This document shows positions 41,809-53,984 of a stretch of 64,000 bases of DNA, in pieces (the stretch's first letter is position 1; every line of letters begins with the position of its first letter). This DNA comes from Dermabacter vaginalis (lineage in GTDB: Bacteria > Actinomycetota > Actinomycetes > Actinomycetales > Dermabacteraceae). The notes below the pieces were generated by a model that did no database searches, was not told where the DNA came from, and worked only from the letters and a program-made list of their open reading frames with translations. Where the stretch lies: contig NZ_CP012117.1 in the NCBI RefSeq assembly GCF_001678905.1, forward strand, positions 1,240,001-1,304,000, given 5' to 3'. Both the position numbers and the translations under genes were made by a program.

Positions 41809-42585
41809 ATGACAACGGGCGTGATGATCGGTAATGTTCCGCTTGGCGCGGAGCACGAGACGGCGATCATCGCGCCCGTCTTGGGGTCAACGCTCGATGA
41901 GCTTAAGGCCGAGGCTCACGCGGCTCTCGATGCTCCCGTGGAAATTCTCGAGGTGCGCCTCGACCACGTCCTAGCCGCTTCCCAAGCTTCCCCAGCTACT
42001 GCCAAAGAACGTGCCTACGCCGCACTTCAGGGCGTTAGTGAGGTCGCTTCCTCACTGCCTCTCCTCGCCACGATACGGACCGCAGGCGAGGGCGGTGAGT
42101 GGGGTGTTTCCGACGACGTGTACGCCGAGCTGCTCTGCTCGATTACGAGCTCCGGCCTCGCGCATGCCATCGACGTGGAAGTGGCGCGTCACCCCGCCGC
42201 CACCAGCGCCGTTCTCGACGCGGCTGAAAAGTCGGGCCTCCCCGTCGTTCTCTCGCGTCATTTCTTCGATGCCACTCCTACGCGTGAAGAAATGCTCGCC
42301 ATGCTCGAATACATGGCGACTCTCGCGCCTGCCGATCGTGCCGTCGCCAAGCTCGCCGTCATGCCTCATACCCCCGAGGATGTTCTCGCGCTCCTCGGTG
42401 CTGGCCTCGAGGCAAGAAACAGGCTTGAGCATGCGCTCATGGCGATTGCCATGGGGCGCCTTGGCAGGGTGAGCCGGCTTGCCGGCGGAGTTTTTGGTTC
42501 CGACGCCTGCTTTGCCACCGTCGGACCCGAATCCGCCCCCGGGCAGCCAAGCGCCCGTGCCCTCGCTGCTCTCCTTGAGCGGTAG
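41809..42585 (+). CDS. aroD: 3-dehydroquinate dehydratase, type I
   Basis: The third step of the shikimate pathway, through a Schiff-base (type I) mechanism. The 258-residue protein shows EILEVRLDHV, the general-base histidine region VVLSRHFFDATPTREEM, and the Schiff-base lysine in AVAKLAVMPHT. The C-terminal VSRLAGGVFGSDACFATV loop carries the substrate-binding Arg. Many actinobacteria instead use the unrelated type II enzyme (AroQ), so a type I gene here is a small oddity. The ATG at 41809 has GGAG seven bases before it. It ends 16 bases before the convergent secG. Confidence 0.9.
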   Translation: MTTGVMIGNVPLGAEHETAIIAPVLGSTLDELKAEAHAALDAPVEILEVRLDHVLAASQASPATAKERAYAALQGVSEVASSLPLLATIRTAGEGGEWGVSDDVYAELLCSITSSGLAHAIDVEVARHPAATSAVLDAAEKSGLPVVLSRHFFDATPTREEMLAMLEYMATLAPADRAVAKLAVMPHTPEDVLALLGAGLEARNRLEHALMAIAMGRLGRVSRLAGGVFGSDACFATVGPESAPGQPSARALAALLER

Positions 42586-42601
42586 CGCGCCCGAGGGGCG
42601 A

Positions 42602-42844
42602 TTACCCTAAGCGTTCGAGCACGGCGATGCCGATCGCACAACCGAGCCACACCACGCCGACGATGGTCGTGATGATATTAAGGTTGCGTTCGGCAACGCC
42701 CGAAGAACCCGCGCCGGTCGAGATGCCGCCGCCGAACATGTCGGAAAGGCCGCCGCCGCGCCCCTTGTGCATGAGGATGAACATCATGAGCAGGAGGCTC
42801 GTGATCGCAAGAAGAATGAAGAGTGCGATCTTCAGAATTTCCAT
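42602..42844 (-). CDS. secG: Preprotein translocase subunit SecG
   Basis: An 80-residue membrane protein with two helices (about 3-24 and 56-76) joined by the glycine-rich loop HKGRGGGLSDMFGGG, the signature of SecG. It assists the SecYE channel. Last gene of the gap-pgk-tpiA-secG chain. Confidence 0.95.
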   Translation of the reverse strand: MEILKIALFILLAITSLLLMMFILMHKGRGGGLSDMFGGGISTGAGSSGVAERNLNIITTIVGVVWLGCAIGIAVLERLG

Positions 42845-42893
42845 GACCGGGCGATTCCTTCGATTGAAAAACGGGCAACGACGTTAACAATAC

Positions 42894-42928
42894 GCTACGC
42901 GGCCCAGCCTATGGCCGAGCCGCGTAGC
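42894..42928 (-). terminator. Stem-loop between tpiA and secG
   Basis: GCTACGCGGC (42894-42903) and GCCGCGTAGC (42919-42928) form a perfect 10-bp stem. Read from the tpiA side it is followed by GTATTGTTAA, a weak T tract. It may partly end the glycolytic message ahead of secG. Confidence 0.65.
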
Positions 42929-42952
42929 ACACTACTTCGTTCGTGAGGGAAA

Positions 42953-43735
42953 TCAAGCAGCCACGTTGTAGGTGGCGATCCTCGCGAACTCATCGGCCTT
43001 AAGCGAAGCGCCGCCCACGAGGGCACCGTCAACATCGGCCTGCTGCATGAGGTCCACGATCGACGAGGACTTCACCGAGCCGCCGTAAAGCACTCGCACG
43101 GCGTCTGCCACCTCGTCGCCGAACTTCGTCTGGAGAAGATCGCGAATCTCGTGACACACTTCCTGCGCGTCTTCACTCGTCGCGACTTCGCCGGTGCCGA
43201 TTGCCCACACTGGTTCGTACGCGATGACGACCTTCTTGACCTCCTCTGCCGAGAGGCCTTCGAGACCGCCCTCGACCTGAGCAAGGGTGTACTCGACATG
43301 CTTGCCAGCCTTGCGCTCTTCGAGCGGTTCGCCAACGCACAGGATGGGCGAAAGCTCATTCGCGAGGGCGGCCTTGACCTTAGCGTTGGTCACCTGCTCG
43401 GTCTCACCGTGGTACTGACGACGCTCCGAGTGGCCAACAGCGGCGTAGGTCGCGCCGAGAGCCTTGAGCATCGTGCCCGAGACCTCGCCCGTGTACGCGC
43501 CCGACTCGTGCTCGGAAATATCCTGGCCTCCGAAAGCGATGCCGGAATTCGAGCCATCGAGAACGGTCTGCACGGTGCGGATGTCCACGAACGGGGGAAG
43601 AACCGCGACCTCCACGGCATCGGCCTTGTGGCCGGCTTCCTTGAGGTTCTCAACGAGATCCTCAAGAAGTGCCTGCGCCTCGATGTGGGTGAGGTTCATC
43701 TTCCAGTTACCTGCGATAAGCGGTGTGCGAGTCAT
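42953..43735 (-). CDS. tpiA: Triosephosphate isomerase
   Basis: Interconverts glyceraldehyde-3-phosphate and dihydroxyacetone phosphate. The 260-residue barrel has all catalytic residues: Lys12 in AGNWKMN, His102 in AAVGHSERR, and Glu174 in [11 protein letters not shown]. Start ATG 43735 (MTRTPLIAG) lies three bases from the pgk stop, with GGAG nine bases upstream; a GTG six bases earlier is too close to that site. It is co-transcribed with gap and pgk. Confidence 0.96.
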   Translation of the reverse strand: MTRTPLIAGNWKMNLTHIEAQALLEDLVENLKEAGHKADAVEVAVLPPFVDIRTVQTVLDGSNSGIAFGGQDISEHESGAYTGEVSGTMLKALGATYAAVGHSERRQYHGETEQVTNAKVKAALANELSPILCVGEPLEERKAGKHVEYTLAQVEGGLEGLSAEEVKKVVIAYEPVWAIGTGEVATSEDAQEVCHEIRDLLQTKFGDEVADAVRVLYGGSVKSSSIVDLMQQADVDGALVGGASLKADEFARIATYNVAA

Positions 43736-43737
43736 AA

Positions 43738-44934
43738 TCACTTCTCCTCAAGAATGGCGATACCCGGCAGTTCCTTGCCCTCGATGAGCTCGAGGCTGGC
43801 ACCGCCGCCGGTGGAAATATGGGAATAGCGTGCTTCGTCAAAGCCGAGGTTGCGGATTGCGGAAGCGGAGTCGCCGCCGCCCACAACCGTGTAGCCCGGG
43901 CACTCGGCGAGCGCCTCGGCAATAGCCTTCGTGCCGTCGGCGTAGAGCTCGAACTCAAACACGCCCATGGGGCCGTTCCAGAACACGGTGCCTGCATCGC
44001 CGAGCTTCGAGGCGAACAGTTCGCGGGTTTTCGGGCCGATGTCGAGGCCTTCCTTTTCGGCCGGGATTTCGTTCGAGGGAACGACGTCGGCGGGGCCGTC
44101 CGGCCCGAAGTTCTCGGACACGACGTTGTCGACCGGAAGGACAATCTCAACGCCCGATTCCTCGGCGCGCTTGAGGTAGCCCTTCACGGTCTCGACCTGG
44201 TCTTCTTCGAGAAGCGACTTGCCGACCTCGTGCCCAAGCGCCTTCTGGAAGGTGTAGCTCATGCCACCGCCGATGAGGAGGCGGTCGGCCTTGCCGAGGA
44301 GGTTGTCGATAACGCCGAGCTTGTCGGAAACCTTCGAGCCACCGAGGATCACGACGAACGGGCGTGCCGGCTCATCGGTGACCTTGCGCAGCGAAGCAAC
44401 CTCCTTCTCGACGAGCGAGCCTGCCGCGGCGGGCAGGAGCTTCGCCACGTCGTAGACCGAGGCCTGCTTGCGGTGGACAACGCCGAAGCCGTCGGAAACG
44501 AAGGCGTCAGCGAGTGCAGCGAGCTCCTTCGCGAACGCTTCGCGCTCGGCTTGGTCCTTGCTCGTTTCGCCAGCGTTGAAGCGGACGTTTTCGAGAACGG
44601 CGACTTCACCGTCCTTGAGATTCTCGACGGTCTCCTTGGCGCTCTCGCCGACCGTATCGGTCGCGAAAGCGACGGGTGCTTCGAGGAGCTCGCTCAGGCG
44701 ATCCACGGCGGGCTTCAGGGAGAACTTGGGGTCCGGTGTGCCCTTGGGGCGGCCGAGGTGAGCGGTCACGATGACGCGCGCGCCCTTCTCGCGCAGCGCA
44801 TTGATCGTCGGCAACGAGGCACGGATACGGCCATCGTCCGTGATGGTCGTGCCGTCGAGCGGAACGTTGAGATCAGCGCGCACGAGAACGCGCTTGCCGG
44901 CGAGGTCGCCGAGCGAATCGATGGTCTTAAGCAT
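43738..44934 (-). CDS. pgk: Phosphoglycerate kinase
   Basis: Makes ATP from 1,3-bisphosphoglycerate in lower glycolysis. The 398-residue enzyme shows [14 protein letters not shown] at the N-terminus, [37 protein letters not shown] and the nucleotide site [34 protein letters not shown] comes near the end. The ATG is 148 bases after the gap stop, in a region with three stem-loops. Confidence 0.97.
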   Translation of the reverse strand: MLKTIDSLGDLAGKRVLVRADLNVPLDGTTITDDGRIRASLPTINALREKGARVIVTAHLGRPKGTPDPKFSLKPAVDRLSELLEAPVAFATDTVGESAKETVENLKDGEVAVLENVRFNAGETSKDQAEREAFAKELAALADAFVSDGFGVVHRKQASVYDVAKLLPAAAGSLVEKEVASLRKVTDEPARPFVVILGGSKVSDKLGVIDNLLGKADRLLIGGGMSYTFQKALGHEVGKSLLEEDQVETVKGYLKRAEESGVEIVLPVDNVVSENFGPDGPADVVPSNEIPAEKEGLDIGPKTRELFASKLGDAGTVFWNGPMGVFEFELYADGTKAIAEALAECPGYTVVGGGDSASAIRNLGFDEARYSHISTGGGASLELIEGKELPGIAILEEK

Positions 44935-44958
44935 GGGTCACATCCTTATGAAAAGGGG

Positions 44959-45049
44959 CGGGGCGGCGATTGCACGCCCCGTGTGGGGCATGATGCCCCG
45001 GGTGGACGAAGGGCCCGCGCCCACAGCCGTGCCGTGACGCGGACCCTTC
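44959..45049 (-). other. Three stem-loops between gap and pgk
   Basis: Three separate stems sit in a row: CGGGGCG/CGCCCCG (44959-44981), GGGGCA/TGCCCC (44985-44999), and GAAGGGCCCGCG/CGCGGACCCTTC (45008-45049, one mismatch or wobble). Such structures between strongly expressed glycolytic genes often mark processing or partial termination of the message. Confidence 0.55.
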
Positions 45050-45082
45050 ATCGAGGTACTCAAGAGTGAGCGTTGGGGAGAA

Positions 45083-46180
<1,098 letters not shown>

Positions 46181-46183
46181 TTA

Positions 46184-46189
46184 ATCCTA
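46184..46189 (-). promoter_or_regulatory. -10 box TAGGAT of gap
   Basis: TAGGAT on the minus strand, about 97 bases before the gap GTG, in the 164-base gap after whiA. No clear -35. Confidence 0.45.
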
Positions 46190-46251
46190 TCAACGCTGTG
46201 ATGCGAGGCTCACAGGAACCTGGACGAAAAACCGGGCTCAAAAGCGATTTT

Positions 46252-47235
46252 TTATTCCCCATCTAACAATTCGGGACTAATGTTGGCCTCAGTTCCCGGA
46301 ATGCCGCGCTCTTCGGCGGTCTTGTCGGCAAGGGCGAGAAGGCGTCGAATCCTCCCCGCTACCGCGTCCTTTGTCATGGGCGGGTCGGCAAGTTGTCCCA
46401 ACTCCTCGAGGCTCGCCTGGCGATGCTCGATCCGCAATTGGCCCGCAGCGCGCAAGTGATCGGGAATGTCGTCTCCCAGAATTTCAAGCGCCCTCTCGAC
46501 CCGCGCACCTGCGGCCACGGCGGCTCGTGCGGAGCGGCGCAGATTAGCATCGTCAAAGTTCGCGAGCCGATTTGCGGTGGCGCGCACCTCGCGCTTCGAG
46601 CGCTTGTCGTTCCACAGTGCCGCGGTTTTCTCCGCTCCCATGAGCGTGAGCATCTGACCAATGGCCTCGCCGTCGCGAATCACCACCCGATCGGTGCCGC
46701 GGACTTCCTTCGATTTTGCCTGGATCCCGAGCCGACGTGCCGAGCCCACCATGGCGAGAGCGACTTCGGAGCCAGGGCACGTGAGTTCAAGCGCCGCGCT
46801 TCGGCCGGGTTCGGTGAGGCTTCCGTGGGCGAGGAAGGCCCCGCGCCACGCGGCAGCCTGATCCTCAGCGCTACCGCCAACGACGAGCGGCGGAAGCCCA
46901 CGAACGGGCCGTGAACGCGCGTCGAGAAGGCCGGTTTGTTTCGCAAACATCGCCCCATCAGAAAGAACGCGCACGATGTAGCGAGTCGAGCGTCGGATAC
47001 CCGATGCCGCGAGTACGGTCACCTCACTTGCGTGACCGTAAAGATCAGCCACGTAGGTTTTGAGCCTGCGCGCGCTCGCCGACTGGTCGAGTTCGGCTTC
47101 AATTGACACGCGACCGCCCACGAGGTGAAGCCCACCCGCAAAGCGCAAAAGGGTTGCCACCTCCGCTTTACGCGCACTTACGCGCGTCACGTCGAGATGG
47201 GAGAGCTCCTCCTTGACATCGGCAGTCAGGGCCAT
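46252..47235 (-). CDS. whiA: WhiA, sporulation/cell-division regulator homologue
   Basis: WhiA is a DNA-binding protein conserved in Gram-positives; in Streptomyces it controls sporulation division genes, in others cell division and chromosome segregation. The 327-residue protein has the LAGLIDADG-like homing-endonuclease fold at its N-terminus ([29 protein letters not shown] and [25 protein letters not shown]) without nuclease residues. The C-terminal helix-turn-helix domain contains [19 protein letters not shown] and [29 protein letters not shown] chose ATG 47235 ([11 protein letters not shown]) with AAGGA upstream. It follows yvcK by one base. Confidence 0.95.
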   Translation of the reverse strand: MALTADVKEELSHLDVTRVSARKAEVATLLRFAGGLHLVGGRVSIEAELDQSASARRLKTYVADLYGHASEVTVLAASGIRRSTRYIVRVLSDGAMFAKQTGLLDARSRPVRGLPPLVVGGSAEDQAAAWRGAFLAHGSLTEPGRSAALELTCPGSEVALAMVGSARRLGIQAKSKEVRGTDRVVIRDGEAIGQMLTLMGAEKTAALWNDKRSKREVRATANRLANFDDANLRRSARAAVAAGARVERALEILGDDIPDHLRAAGQLRIEHRQASLEELGQLADPPMTKDAVAGRIRRLLALADKTAEERGIPGTEANISPELLDGE

Positions 47236-47236
47236 T

Positions 47237-48259
47237 TCAGTCCTTCCGTGGGTGGGTGAAAACGCCATTAAACACGTCGCGATACGCGGTCGCGAGTCGA
47301 AGTGGATCGTGTGTGGGGGTTCCATCGCCGGTCGACACCATGCGCATGAGAACGTCAATTCCACGTTCGTGAGCGACGCTCGTCAGTGCTTTCCCGCCGT
47401 CTCGTTCGGCGGAAGGGTCGGCAATGAGGGCGTCGAACGCGAGGCCTGGCGCCGCATCACACACGATGTTCAGGAGGTCAACCCCGGTGAGTCCGACGGT
47501 TTCCGAGCGCCCCGCCGCAAGATTCATCGTGAGAATTTTCCGTGCTTTCGTATGCTCGATCGCCTCGCGCAATTCGGGGATTTTCACGTGCGGGAGAACC
47601 GAGGTGTACCAACTGCCGGGGCCGATCACGAGCCAATCGGCCTCATCGATGGAATCAAGGACCTCGCGTGCGATGGCGGGCTCGGGCGGGATCACGCGCA
47701 AGGTTTCGACGTGGCCGGTGGTCGCGGCAACATCCGCCTGTCCACGGATTGTCCGTGTCCCCTCCCCCGGGAACGACACGAGAGCTTCAATGTCGAGAGG
47801 CTCGAGCGCCATGGGCAGCACACGCCCAGAGGTGCCGAGGAGCTCGCCCACGTAGTCGAGCGCGGCGATAGGGTCGTCCAGGAGCTGCCAAAGGGCAACG
47901 ATGAGGAAGTTGCCGAGAGAGTGGCCATCCATGTCGCCCTCGGAGGTGAAGCGATGCTGTACGACATCGCGCCATGTCACTCCCCATTCCGAATCTTCAC
48001 ACAGGGCGGACAGCGCCATGCGGAGGTCCCCGGGCGGAAGGATCGGCATTTCAGCTCGGAGCCTGCCCGAAGAGCCTCCGTTATCGGCGACCGTGACGAC
48101 GGCGGTGAGGTCGCGCGTGAGGTGTCGAAGCGCATTGAGGCTTGCCGAAAGGCCGTGCCCACCGCCGAAGGCCACGACTTTGGGCCCACGTGTGCGGCTG
48201 CGAAGAGGCGTGGGCATGAGTGAGGACGTACGCCTCGGAACATTCGCACTCACGGTCAT
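47237..48259 (-). CDS. yvcK: YvcK/GlmR-type protein (CofD-like fold)
   Basis: A 340-residue member of the YvcK family, needed in B. subtilis for growth on gluconeogenic carbon and for peptidoglycan precursor supply through GlmS. It binds UDP-GlcNAc. Motifs: [18 protein letters not shown] (about 27-44), [14 protein letters not shown] and [13 protein letters not shown], then [25 protein letters not shown]. The ATG shares one base with the rapZ stop (TAATG), indicating re-initiation coupling. The rapZ-yvcK-whiA trio is the standard Gram-positive order and ties carbon state to cell-wall growth. Confidence 0.95.
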   Translation of the reverse strand: MTVSANVPRRTSSLMPTPLRSRTRGPKVVAFGGGHGLSASLNALRHLTRDLTAVVTVADNGGSSGRLRAEMPILPPGDLRMALSALCEDSEWGVTWRDVVQHRFTSEGDMDGHSLGNFLIVALWQLLDDPIAALDYVGELLGTSGRVLPMALEPLDIEALVSFPGEGTRTIRGQADVAATTGHVETLRVIPPEPAIAREVLDSIDEADWLVIGPGSWYTSVLPHVKIPELREAIEHTKARKILTMNLAAGRSETVGLTGVDLLNIVCDAAPGLAFDALIADPSAERDGGKALTSVAHERGIDVLMRMVSTGDGTPTHDPLRLATAYRDVFNGVFTHPRKD

Positions 48260-49182
48260 TACTCCCGGCCGAGGTCGCGGTGGCGCACGCGCACGGGGTA
48301 GCCGAGCTTGCGAAGTTCATCCCCAACGGTTTCCGCGACTGCGACGGAGCGATGTTTTCCACCGGTGCATCCGATCGCGACAGCCGCAAATTGTTTGTTT
48401 TCCTCACGATACCCACGAAGGACGGGAATGAGCATGTCGACGTAGCGGGCGATGAACTCTTGCGCGTTGGCCTGTTCAAGAACGTAATCCGCGACCTCTT
48501 TATCGATGCCGCGCTTGTCGCGAAGCTCCGGGACCCAGTACGGGTTCGGGAGGAAGCGCACGTCGGCAACGTAATCCGATTCAATGGGAATTCCGTACTT
48601 GAAGCCGAAACTAAGAACGTTAACGGTAACGGTGTGGTCGTCACCTTCGCCAAACTCTTTGCGCATGCGCATCGAGAGCTGATGGACGTTAAGAGGCGAG
48701 GTGTCGATGACGATGTCAGCCATGCGACGAAGCGGGGCAAGCTGCTCACGCTCACGGCGGATGCCTTCGAGCACTCCCTCCTCTCCCTGAAGAGGGTGAG
48801 GGCGGCGCACCGAGTCGAAGCGGCGCACGAGGGTATTTTGGTCGGCACTCAAGAAAACGAGGCGCGTGCGGACTTCTTGCTCACGCAGATCCTGAATCAC
48901 CTCGGGCAAATCGTTGAAGAACGGGCCCGAACGAGGATCGGTGACGACCGCAAAGCGATTGGCGCGACCTACAGCCTGCGACTGAAGATCGAAAAGCGTG
49001 CGAATCAACTGTGGCGCAATGTTGTAGACGACGTACCAGCCCATGTCTTCAAGGGCGTGTGCGGCGGTTTCACGCCCCGCTCCGGCAAGTCCCGTGATGA
49101 TGACAATTTCCGGAGACACACCGCTTTGGTCCGACGCCTGCTGAGCCTCGGCGTCGCTCAGGTCTTTCGTGTGATCACTCAA
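48259..49182 (-). CDS. rapZ: RapZ-family nucleotide-binding protein (YvcJ)
   Basis: A 307-residue P-loop protein of the RapZ/YvcJ family. In E. coli RapZ directs decay of the GlmZ small RNA and so sets glucosamine-6-phosphate supply. Walker A reads [19 protein letters not shown] (about 31-49); the usual Lys-Ser is Arg-Glu, as in actinobacterial members with [27 protein letters not shown] and the C-terminal [22 protein letters not shown] and [16 protein letters not shown] follow. It overlaps uvrC by eight bases. Confidence 0.95.
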   Translation of the reverse strand: MSDHTKDLSDAEAQQASDQSGVSPEIVIITGLAGAGRETAAHALEDMGWYVVYNIAPQLIRTLFDLQSQAVGRANRFAVVTDPRSGPFFNDLPEVIQDLREQEVRTRLVFLSADQNTLVRRFDSVRRPHPLQGEEGVLEGIRREREQLAPLRRMADIVIDTSPLNVHQLSMRMRKEFGEGDDHTVTVNVLSFGFKYGIPIESDYVADVRFLPNPYWVPELRDKRGIDKEVADYVLEQANAQEFIARYVDMLIPVLRGYREENKQFAAVAIGCTGGKHRSVAVAETVGDELRKLGYPVRVRHRDLGRE

Positions 49183-51091
49183 GAATCTCTCCCGTCGTCA
49201 TGTTTACCGCAGGGGCCCGCTCTTCGGATTGTAGTGTGCCGTGGATCGTTGCCGCGAGTGAAGGGCCAATCCCGGGAACACTCTCGAGATCCTCGACGCG
49301 GGCCTTACGAATAGCGTCGACCGTGGTGAACCGGTCGAGGAGGGCCCTGCGTCGGCTCGGTCCGAGGCCCGGAATTTCGTCAAGCACGCTCTCGTGCATG
49401 GAGCGTCCTCGCTTTGATCGGTGGAAGGTGATCGCGAATCGGTGTGCTTCGTCGCGAAGGCGTTGGATCAAAAAGAGTGCCTCGGAGGTGCGCGGGAGAA
49501 TGAGGGGGTAGTCGTCATCGGGCACCCATACCTCTTCGAGGCGCTTCGCGATGCCAATGAGGGCAATGTCGCTGATGCCCATCTCCTCCATGACGCGTTT
49601 CGCAGCGTTGACCTGTGGGAGACCGCCGTCCACGATCATGAGATTAGGCGGGTACGCGAAGCGCGTTGCGGAGGGGTCAACAGCCTCGCCGCTCGCGCGG
49701 GCTTCCTTGTGTTCGAGGTGGTGGCGAAGCCGGCGCCGAATCACATCCTCGATGCTCGCGGTATCGTCCCTTGCAGCATCGCCCGAGATTGAGAACCGTC
49801 GGTATTCGCTCTTGCGCGGGAGGCCGTCTTCGAACACGACCATCGATCCCACGACGTTCGTGCCTTGCGAGTGGGAGATATCGAAGCATTCGATGCGCAG
49901 CGGGGCGTCGTCCATACCGAGCGCTTCACCAAGTTCTTCGAGCGCTTTAGAGCGCGCAGTGAGGTCCCCCGTGCGGCGGAGCTTGCCAAGCCTCATCGCT
50001 TCCTTCGCATTAGCGCTCACCGTCTCGAGAAGAGCTTTCTTTTCGCCCCGCTGGGGCACCCGTATATCGATGCTTTGACGGTCAAGGAGCGCGCGAATCT
50101 CATCGGGTCGGGACGGCATGTGTGTCACGAGAATCTCGTGAGGAGGCTTCGTGTCGGTACCTTGATACAACTGGGTGAGAGCGCGCTCCATAAGCTCCGC
50201 GGGACCCGAATCATCGAGCAGCTCGGCAACCCACCCGCGCTGGCCGCGAATACGCCCCCCGCGCACGTGGAACACCTGCACGCTGGCTTCAAGCTCATCG
50301 AGTTCGAGAGCAACAAGATCCGCATCGGTCGCGTCCGACAGCACGACCGAGTTTTTCTCCATGACCTTCTCCAGGGCGGCGAGATCATCGCGGTATCGGG
50401 CTGCGGCCTCGTAGTCCATCTCGGCCGCAGCGGCTTTCATTTTGGCGCGTCGATCCCTCACGAAAGCGCCCGTATTGCCGTCCATAAAGGCGACGAGGTT
50501 CTCGGCAAGTTCGCGATGCTCGTCAAGGCTCACGTTGCCCACGCACGGCGCCGCGCACTTCCCGATGAAACCGAGAAGGCACGGGCGGCCCGAGCGTTCC
50601 GCGCGGTTATAGACGCCCTGAGTGCACGTTCTTACGGGGAATACTCGCAAGAGGAGATCGAGCGTTTCGCGGATGGCCCACACGTGAGCGTACGGTCCGA
50701 ACGAGCGATCGGATTTGTGGCGTTCTTTGCGCGTGATCATCGCCCGTGGAACCTTGTTGCCCATCGTCACGACGAGGAACGGGTAGGACTTATCGTCGCG
50801 GAACTTGACGTTAAAGCGCGGGTCGAATTCTTTGATCCACGTGTACTCGAGCGTGAGCGCCTCGACGTCGCTAGTCACGACCGTCCACCGCACCTGGCTC
50901 GCGGTCGTCACCATTTTTTGGGTGCGCGGGTGAAGATGCGTGAGGTCCTGAAAGTAATTGCTCAGACGCTGGCGAAGGTTCTTGGCCTTCCCCACGTAGA
51001 TGACCCTCGAATCGGGATCGAGGAATCGATAAACGCCGGGATCCGTCGGAATAGACCCCGGCGCCGGACGGTACGTCGCCGGGTCAGCCAT
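49175..51091 (-). CDS. uvrC: UvrABC excinuclease subunit C
   Basis: UvrC makes both cuts around a DNA lesion. The 638-residue protein has the GIY-YIG nuclease domain ([25 protein letters not shown], about 19-43) and a UVR motif ([19 protein letters not shown]). The RNase H-like endonuclease core includes [25 protein letters not shown], and tandem helix-hairpin-helix motifs close the protein ([16 protein letters not shown] and [12 protein letters not shown]). The ATG shares one base with the uvrA stop (TAATG). Confidence 0.97.
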   Translation of the reverse strand: MADPATYRPAPGSIPTDPGVYRFLDPDSRVIYVGKAKNLRQRLSNYFQDLTHLHPRTQKMVTTASQVRWTVVTSDVEALTLEYTWIKEFDPRFNVKFRDDKSYPFLVVTMGNKVPRAMITRKERHKSDRSFGPYAHVWAIRETLDLLLRVFPVRTCTQGVYNRAERSGRPCLLGFIGKCAAPCVGNVSLDEHRELAENLVAFMDGNTGAFVRDRRAKMKAAAAEMDYEAAARYRDDLAALEKVMEKNSVVLSDATDADLVALELDELEASVQVFHVRGGRIRGQRGWVAELLDDSGPAELMERALTQLYQGTDTKPPHEILVTHMPSRPDEIRALLDRQSIDIRVPQRGEKKALLETVSANAKEAMRLGKLRRTGDLTARSKALEELGEALGMDDAPLRIECFDISHSQGTNVVGSMVVFEDGLPRKSEYRRFSISGDAARDDTASIEDVIRRRLRHHLEHKEARASGEAVDPSATRFAYPPNLMIVDGGLPQVNAAKRVMEEMGISDIALIGIAKRLEEVWVPDDDYPLILPRTSEALFLIQRLRDEAHRFAITFHRSKRGRSMHESVLDEIPGLGPSRRRALLDRFTTVDAIRKARVEDLESVPGIGPSLAATIHGTLQSEERAPAVNMTTGEILE

Positions 51092-53925
51092 TACAAAAGA
51101 TCCCTGAGGAACTGCCCGGTGAAGGACTCCTCGACCTTGGCGACTTGCTCGGGCGTCCCCGTGGCGATCACGCGACCACCACCGCTACCGCCTTCTGGAC
51201 CGAGGTCGATGAGGTAGTCGGCGCTCTTGATGACGTCGAGATTGTGCTCGATGACGACCACGGAGTTCCCCTTGTCCACAAGTCCCTGGAGCACCGCAAG
51301 AAGCTTCTTGATGTCCTCGAAATGGAGACCTGTAGTCGGCTCGTCAAGCACGTAAATCGTGCGGCCCTTCGAGCGCTTATGAAGTTCCGCCGCGAGCTTC
51401 ACGCGCTGCGCCTCACCACCCGAGAGCGTGGTGGCGGACTGCCCGAGTCGCACGTAGCCGAGCCCCACTTCCACGAGGGTCGCAAGCTGACGATGGATGG
51501 CAGGAACCGCTTCGAAGAACTCGACGGCTTCGGCGATGGGCATGTCGAGTACCTCAGCGACGTTCTTGCCCTTGAAATGCACCTGGAGGGTCTCGGAGTT
51601 GTAGCGGGCCCCGTGACACACTTCGCACTTCACATAGACGTCCGGAAGGAAGTTCATTTCGATCTTGATCGTGCCGTCGCCGGCGCAGTTTTCGCAGCGC
51701 CCTCCCTTGACGTTAAAGGAGAAGCGCCCCGCCTTATAGCCGCGAACCTTCGCCTCGGCCGTCTGCGCAAAGAGCGTTCGAATGCGATCCCACACGCCCG
51801 TATACGTGGCGGGGTTCGAGCGGGGCGTGCGACCAATCGGCGATTGGTCGACGTGCACGACCTTGTCGAGGTTCTCAAGTCCCTCCACTCGCGTGTGACG
51901 GCCAGGAACGACGCGTGCACGATTGAGGTTTTTGGCGAGCACACGGTAGAGGATGTCGTTGACGAGCGTGGACTTCCCCGAACCGGAGACGCCCGTGACC
52001 GCGGTGAAAAGACCGAGGGGGACGGTGACGTTCACTCCCTGAAGATTGTTTTCCCGCGCGTTCACCACTTTGAGCACGCGACCGCGATCCACCTTGCGTC
52101 GTTCCTTCGGCACCTCGATCGCACGCTCACCGCTCAGGTACTGACCGGTGATCGATCGCGGTTCCTCAAGGAGCCCTTCGTAGGCCCCCGAGTACACCAC
52201 TTCGCCACCGTATTCGCCTGCTTTGGGGCCGATGTCCACGATCCAGTCGGCTGTGCGAAGAGTATCCTCGTCGTGTTCCACCACGATGAGAGTATTGCCA
52301 AGATCGCGCAGCCTCACGAGGGTGTGGATGAGACGCTGGTTATCACGCTGGTGCAAGCCGATCGACGGCTCGTCGAGAACGTACAGCACGCCCACAAGCC
52401 CCGATCCGATTTGGGTCGCAAGACGGATACGCTGGGCTTCGCCGCCGGAAAGGGTTCCCGCAGCGCGCGAGAGGTTGAGATAGTTGAGGCCAACGTCCAC
52501 GAGGAACCCGAGGCGTGCGTGAATCTCGCGGAGGATCTCCTCGGCGATCGTCAGATCGCGCTCGGAGAATTCGACCTCCTCGAGAAACTTCTTTGCTTCG
52601 CCAATGGGGAGATCAGAGAATTCCGCAATTGACTTTCCCCCAACGGTAATGGCGAGAACCTCAGGCCTCAGCCTGCGGCCCTGGCACACGGGGCAGGGAG
52701 CGTTCCTCATGAACTGCTCATAACGCTCGCGAGCCCAATCGGATTCCGTGTCCTCGTGCCTCCGCTTGAGGTAGTGCATGACGCCCTCGAAGCCCGTCGA
52801 GTATCGGCGTTCACGCCCGAAGCGATTGCGGTAACGCACGTGAACTTTGAAGTGATGGCCGTTGAGCAGAGCGTCCCTCGCTTCGCGAGAAAGATCCTTC
52901 CACGGCGTATCCATGGAAAATCCAAGCTCGCCGGCGAGTGCGCTCATCACCTGCTGATGATGATCAGCGCTGCCGAGTGTCCACGGCGCAATTGCCCCTT
53001 CCGCAAGCGTCGCCGATTCATCGGGAACCACAAGTTCGGGGTCAATCTCGAGCCTCGTCCCAATGCCCGCGCACTCCGGGCACGCGCCGTAAGGAGCGTT
53101 AAACGAAAAGGATCGAGGTTCGATTTCTTCGAGCTCAAGCGGATGTTCATTGGGGCAGGCCCGCTTCTCGGAGAACCGACGAATACGCTCGGGGGAGCCT
53201 TCCTCTTCATCGACGAAGTCGGCGACCACCACACCGCCCGAAAGTCGGGTCGCAGTTTCCACCGAATCGGTCAGGCGCGTCCGTGAGCCGTCCTTGACGG
53301 CGAGGCGATCAACGATGACCTCAATCGTGTGCTTCTTCGTTTTCGCGAGCGAAATCTCGCTCGAAAGGCGCGTGACCTCGCCGTCGATGCGCGCGCGAGA
53401 AAAACCCTGCGACTGAAGTGAGCTCAAAAGGTCGGAGTGCTCGCCCTTACGCCCCTTCACCACTGGTGCGAGCAACTGGAAGCGCGTTCCTTCAGGGTAA
53501 GCGAGGAGAGCGTCGACCATTTGCTCCGCACTTTGCGAGGAAATCTCTGCTCCACACGTAGGGCAGTGCTGGATCCCCGTGCGCGCAAAAAGGAGGCGCA
53601 AGTAGTCGTGAATCTCCGTGATTGTGCCGACCGTGGAGCGGGGGTTGCGGTTGGTCGATTTCTGGTCGATCGACACGGCGGGCGAAAGCCCCTCAATGAA
53701 CTCCACTTTCGGTTTGTCCATCTGCCCGAGGAACTGCCGCGCATAGCTCGAAAGCGATTCGACGTATCGGCGCTGCCCCTCCGCGAAGATGGTGTCGAAC
53801 GCGAGGGAGGATTTCCCCGATCCCGAAAGTCCCGAAAAGACCACGAGCGCATTGCGGGGGATCTCGAGGTCGATGTTCTTGAGGTTATGTTCGCGCGCAC
53901 CGCGCACAATCAATGCTTCACTCAC
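51091..53925 (-). CDS. uvrA: UvrABC excinuclease subunit A
   Basis: UvrA is the damage-sensing ABC ATPase dimer of nucleotide excision repair. Two ATPase halves are seen: [35 protein letters not shown] and [21 protein letters not shown], signatures [13 protein letters not shown] and [13 protein letters not shown], and zinc-finger cysteines in CPTCGAE, CPEC and CENCAGDG...CEVC. I set the start at GTG 53925 ([15 protein letters not shown]), the conserved N-terminus; TAGAAT ends seven bases before it, suggesting a leaderless mRNA. A GTG two codons earlier is also possible (946 residues). I see no LexA box in the 59-base gap to the next gene. Confidence 0.96.
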   Translation of the reverse strand: MSEALIVRGAREHNLKNIDLEIPRNALVVFSGLSGSGKSSLAFDTIFAEGQRRYVESLSSYARQFLGQMDKPKVEFIEGLSPAVSIDQKSTNRNPRSTVGTITEIHDYLRLLFARTGIQHCPTCGAEISSQSAEQMVDALLAYPEGTRFQLLAPVVKGRKGEHSDLLSSLQSQGFSRARIDGEVTRLSSEISLAKTKKHTIEVIVDRLAVKDGSRTRLTDSVETATRLSGGVVVADFVDEEEGSPERIRRFSEKRACPNEHPLELEEIEPRSFSFNAPYGACPECAGIGTRLEIDPELVVPDESATLAEGAIAPWTLGSADHHQQVMSALAGELGFSMDTPWKDLSREARDALLNGHHFKVHVRYRNRFGRERRYSTGFEGVMHYLKRRHEDTESDWARERYEQFMRNAPCPVCQGRRLRPEVLAITVGGKSIAEFSDLPIGEAKKFLEEVEFSERDLTIAEEILREIHARLGFLVDVGLNYLNLSRAAGTLSGGEAQRIRLATQIGSGLVGVLYVLDEPSIGLHQRDNQRLIHTLVRLRDLGNTLIVVEHDEDTLRTADWIVDIGPKAGEYGGEVVYSGAYEGLLEEPRSITGQYLSGERAIEVPKERRKVDRGRVLKVVNARENNLQGVNVTVPLGLFTAVTGVSGSGKSTLVNDILYRVLAKNLNRARVVPGRHTRVEGLENLDKVVHVDQSPIGRTPRSNPATYTGVWDRIRTLFAQTAEAKVRGYKAGRFSFNVKGGRCENCAGDGTIKIEMNFLPDVYVKCEVCHGARYNSETLQVHFKGKNVAEVLDMPIAEAVEFFEAVPAIHRQLATLVEVGLGYVRLGQSATTLSGGEAQRVKLAAELHKRSKGRTIYVLDEPTTGLHFEDIKKLLAVLQGLVDKGNSVVVIEHNLDVIKSADYLIDLGPEGGSGGGRVIATGTPEQVAKVEESFTGQFLRDLL

Positions 53926-53932
53926 CCTCACA

Positions 53933-53938
53933 ATTCTA
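53933..53938 (-). promoter_or_regulatory. -10 box TAGAAT of uvrA, candidate leaderless promoter
   Basis: TAGAAT on the minus strand ends seven bases before GTG 53925. A close to consensus -10 element with no ribosome site behind it. Confidence 0.5.
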
Positions 53939-53971
53939 GGAGTCGGCTCTGAAAAGCGAAGGGCGCCGCCG

Positions 53972-53977
53972 TAGCAT
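53972..53977 (+). promoter_or_regulatory. -10 box TAGCAT, candidate leaderless promoter of MBL hydrolase gene
   Basis: TAGCAT ends seven bases before ATG 53985. It overlaps the alternative upstream ATG at 53976, which argues against that start. Confidence 0.42.
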
Positions 53978-53984
53978 GGTGAGC

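Noticed and set aside
53976-53984. Earlier ATG for the MBL hydrolase
   Set aside because: It overlaps the TAGCAT -10 box, and the later ATG fits a leaderless start.
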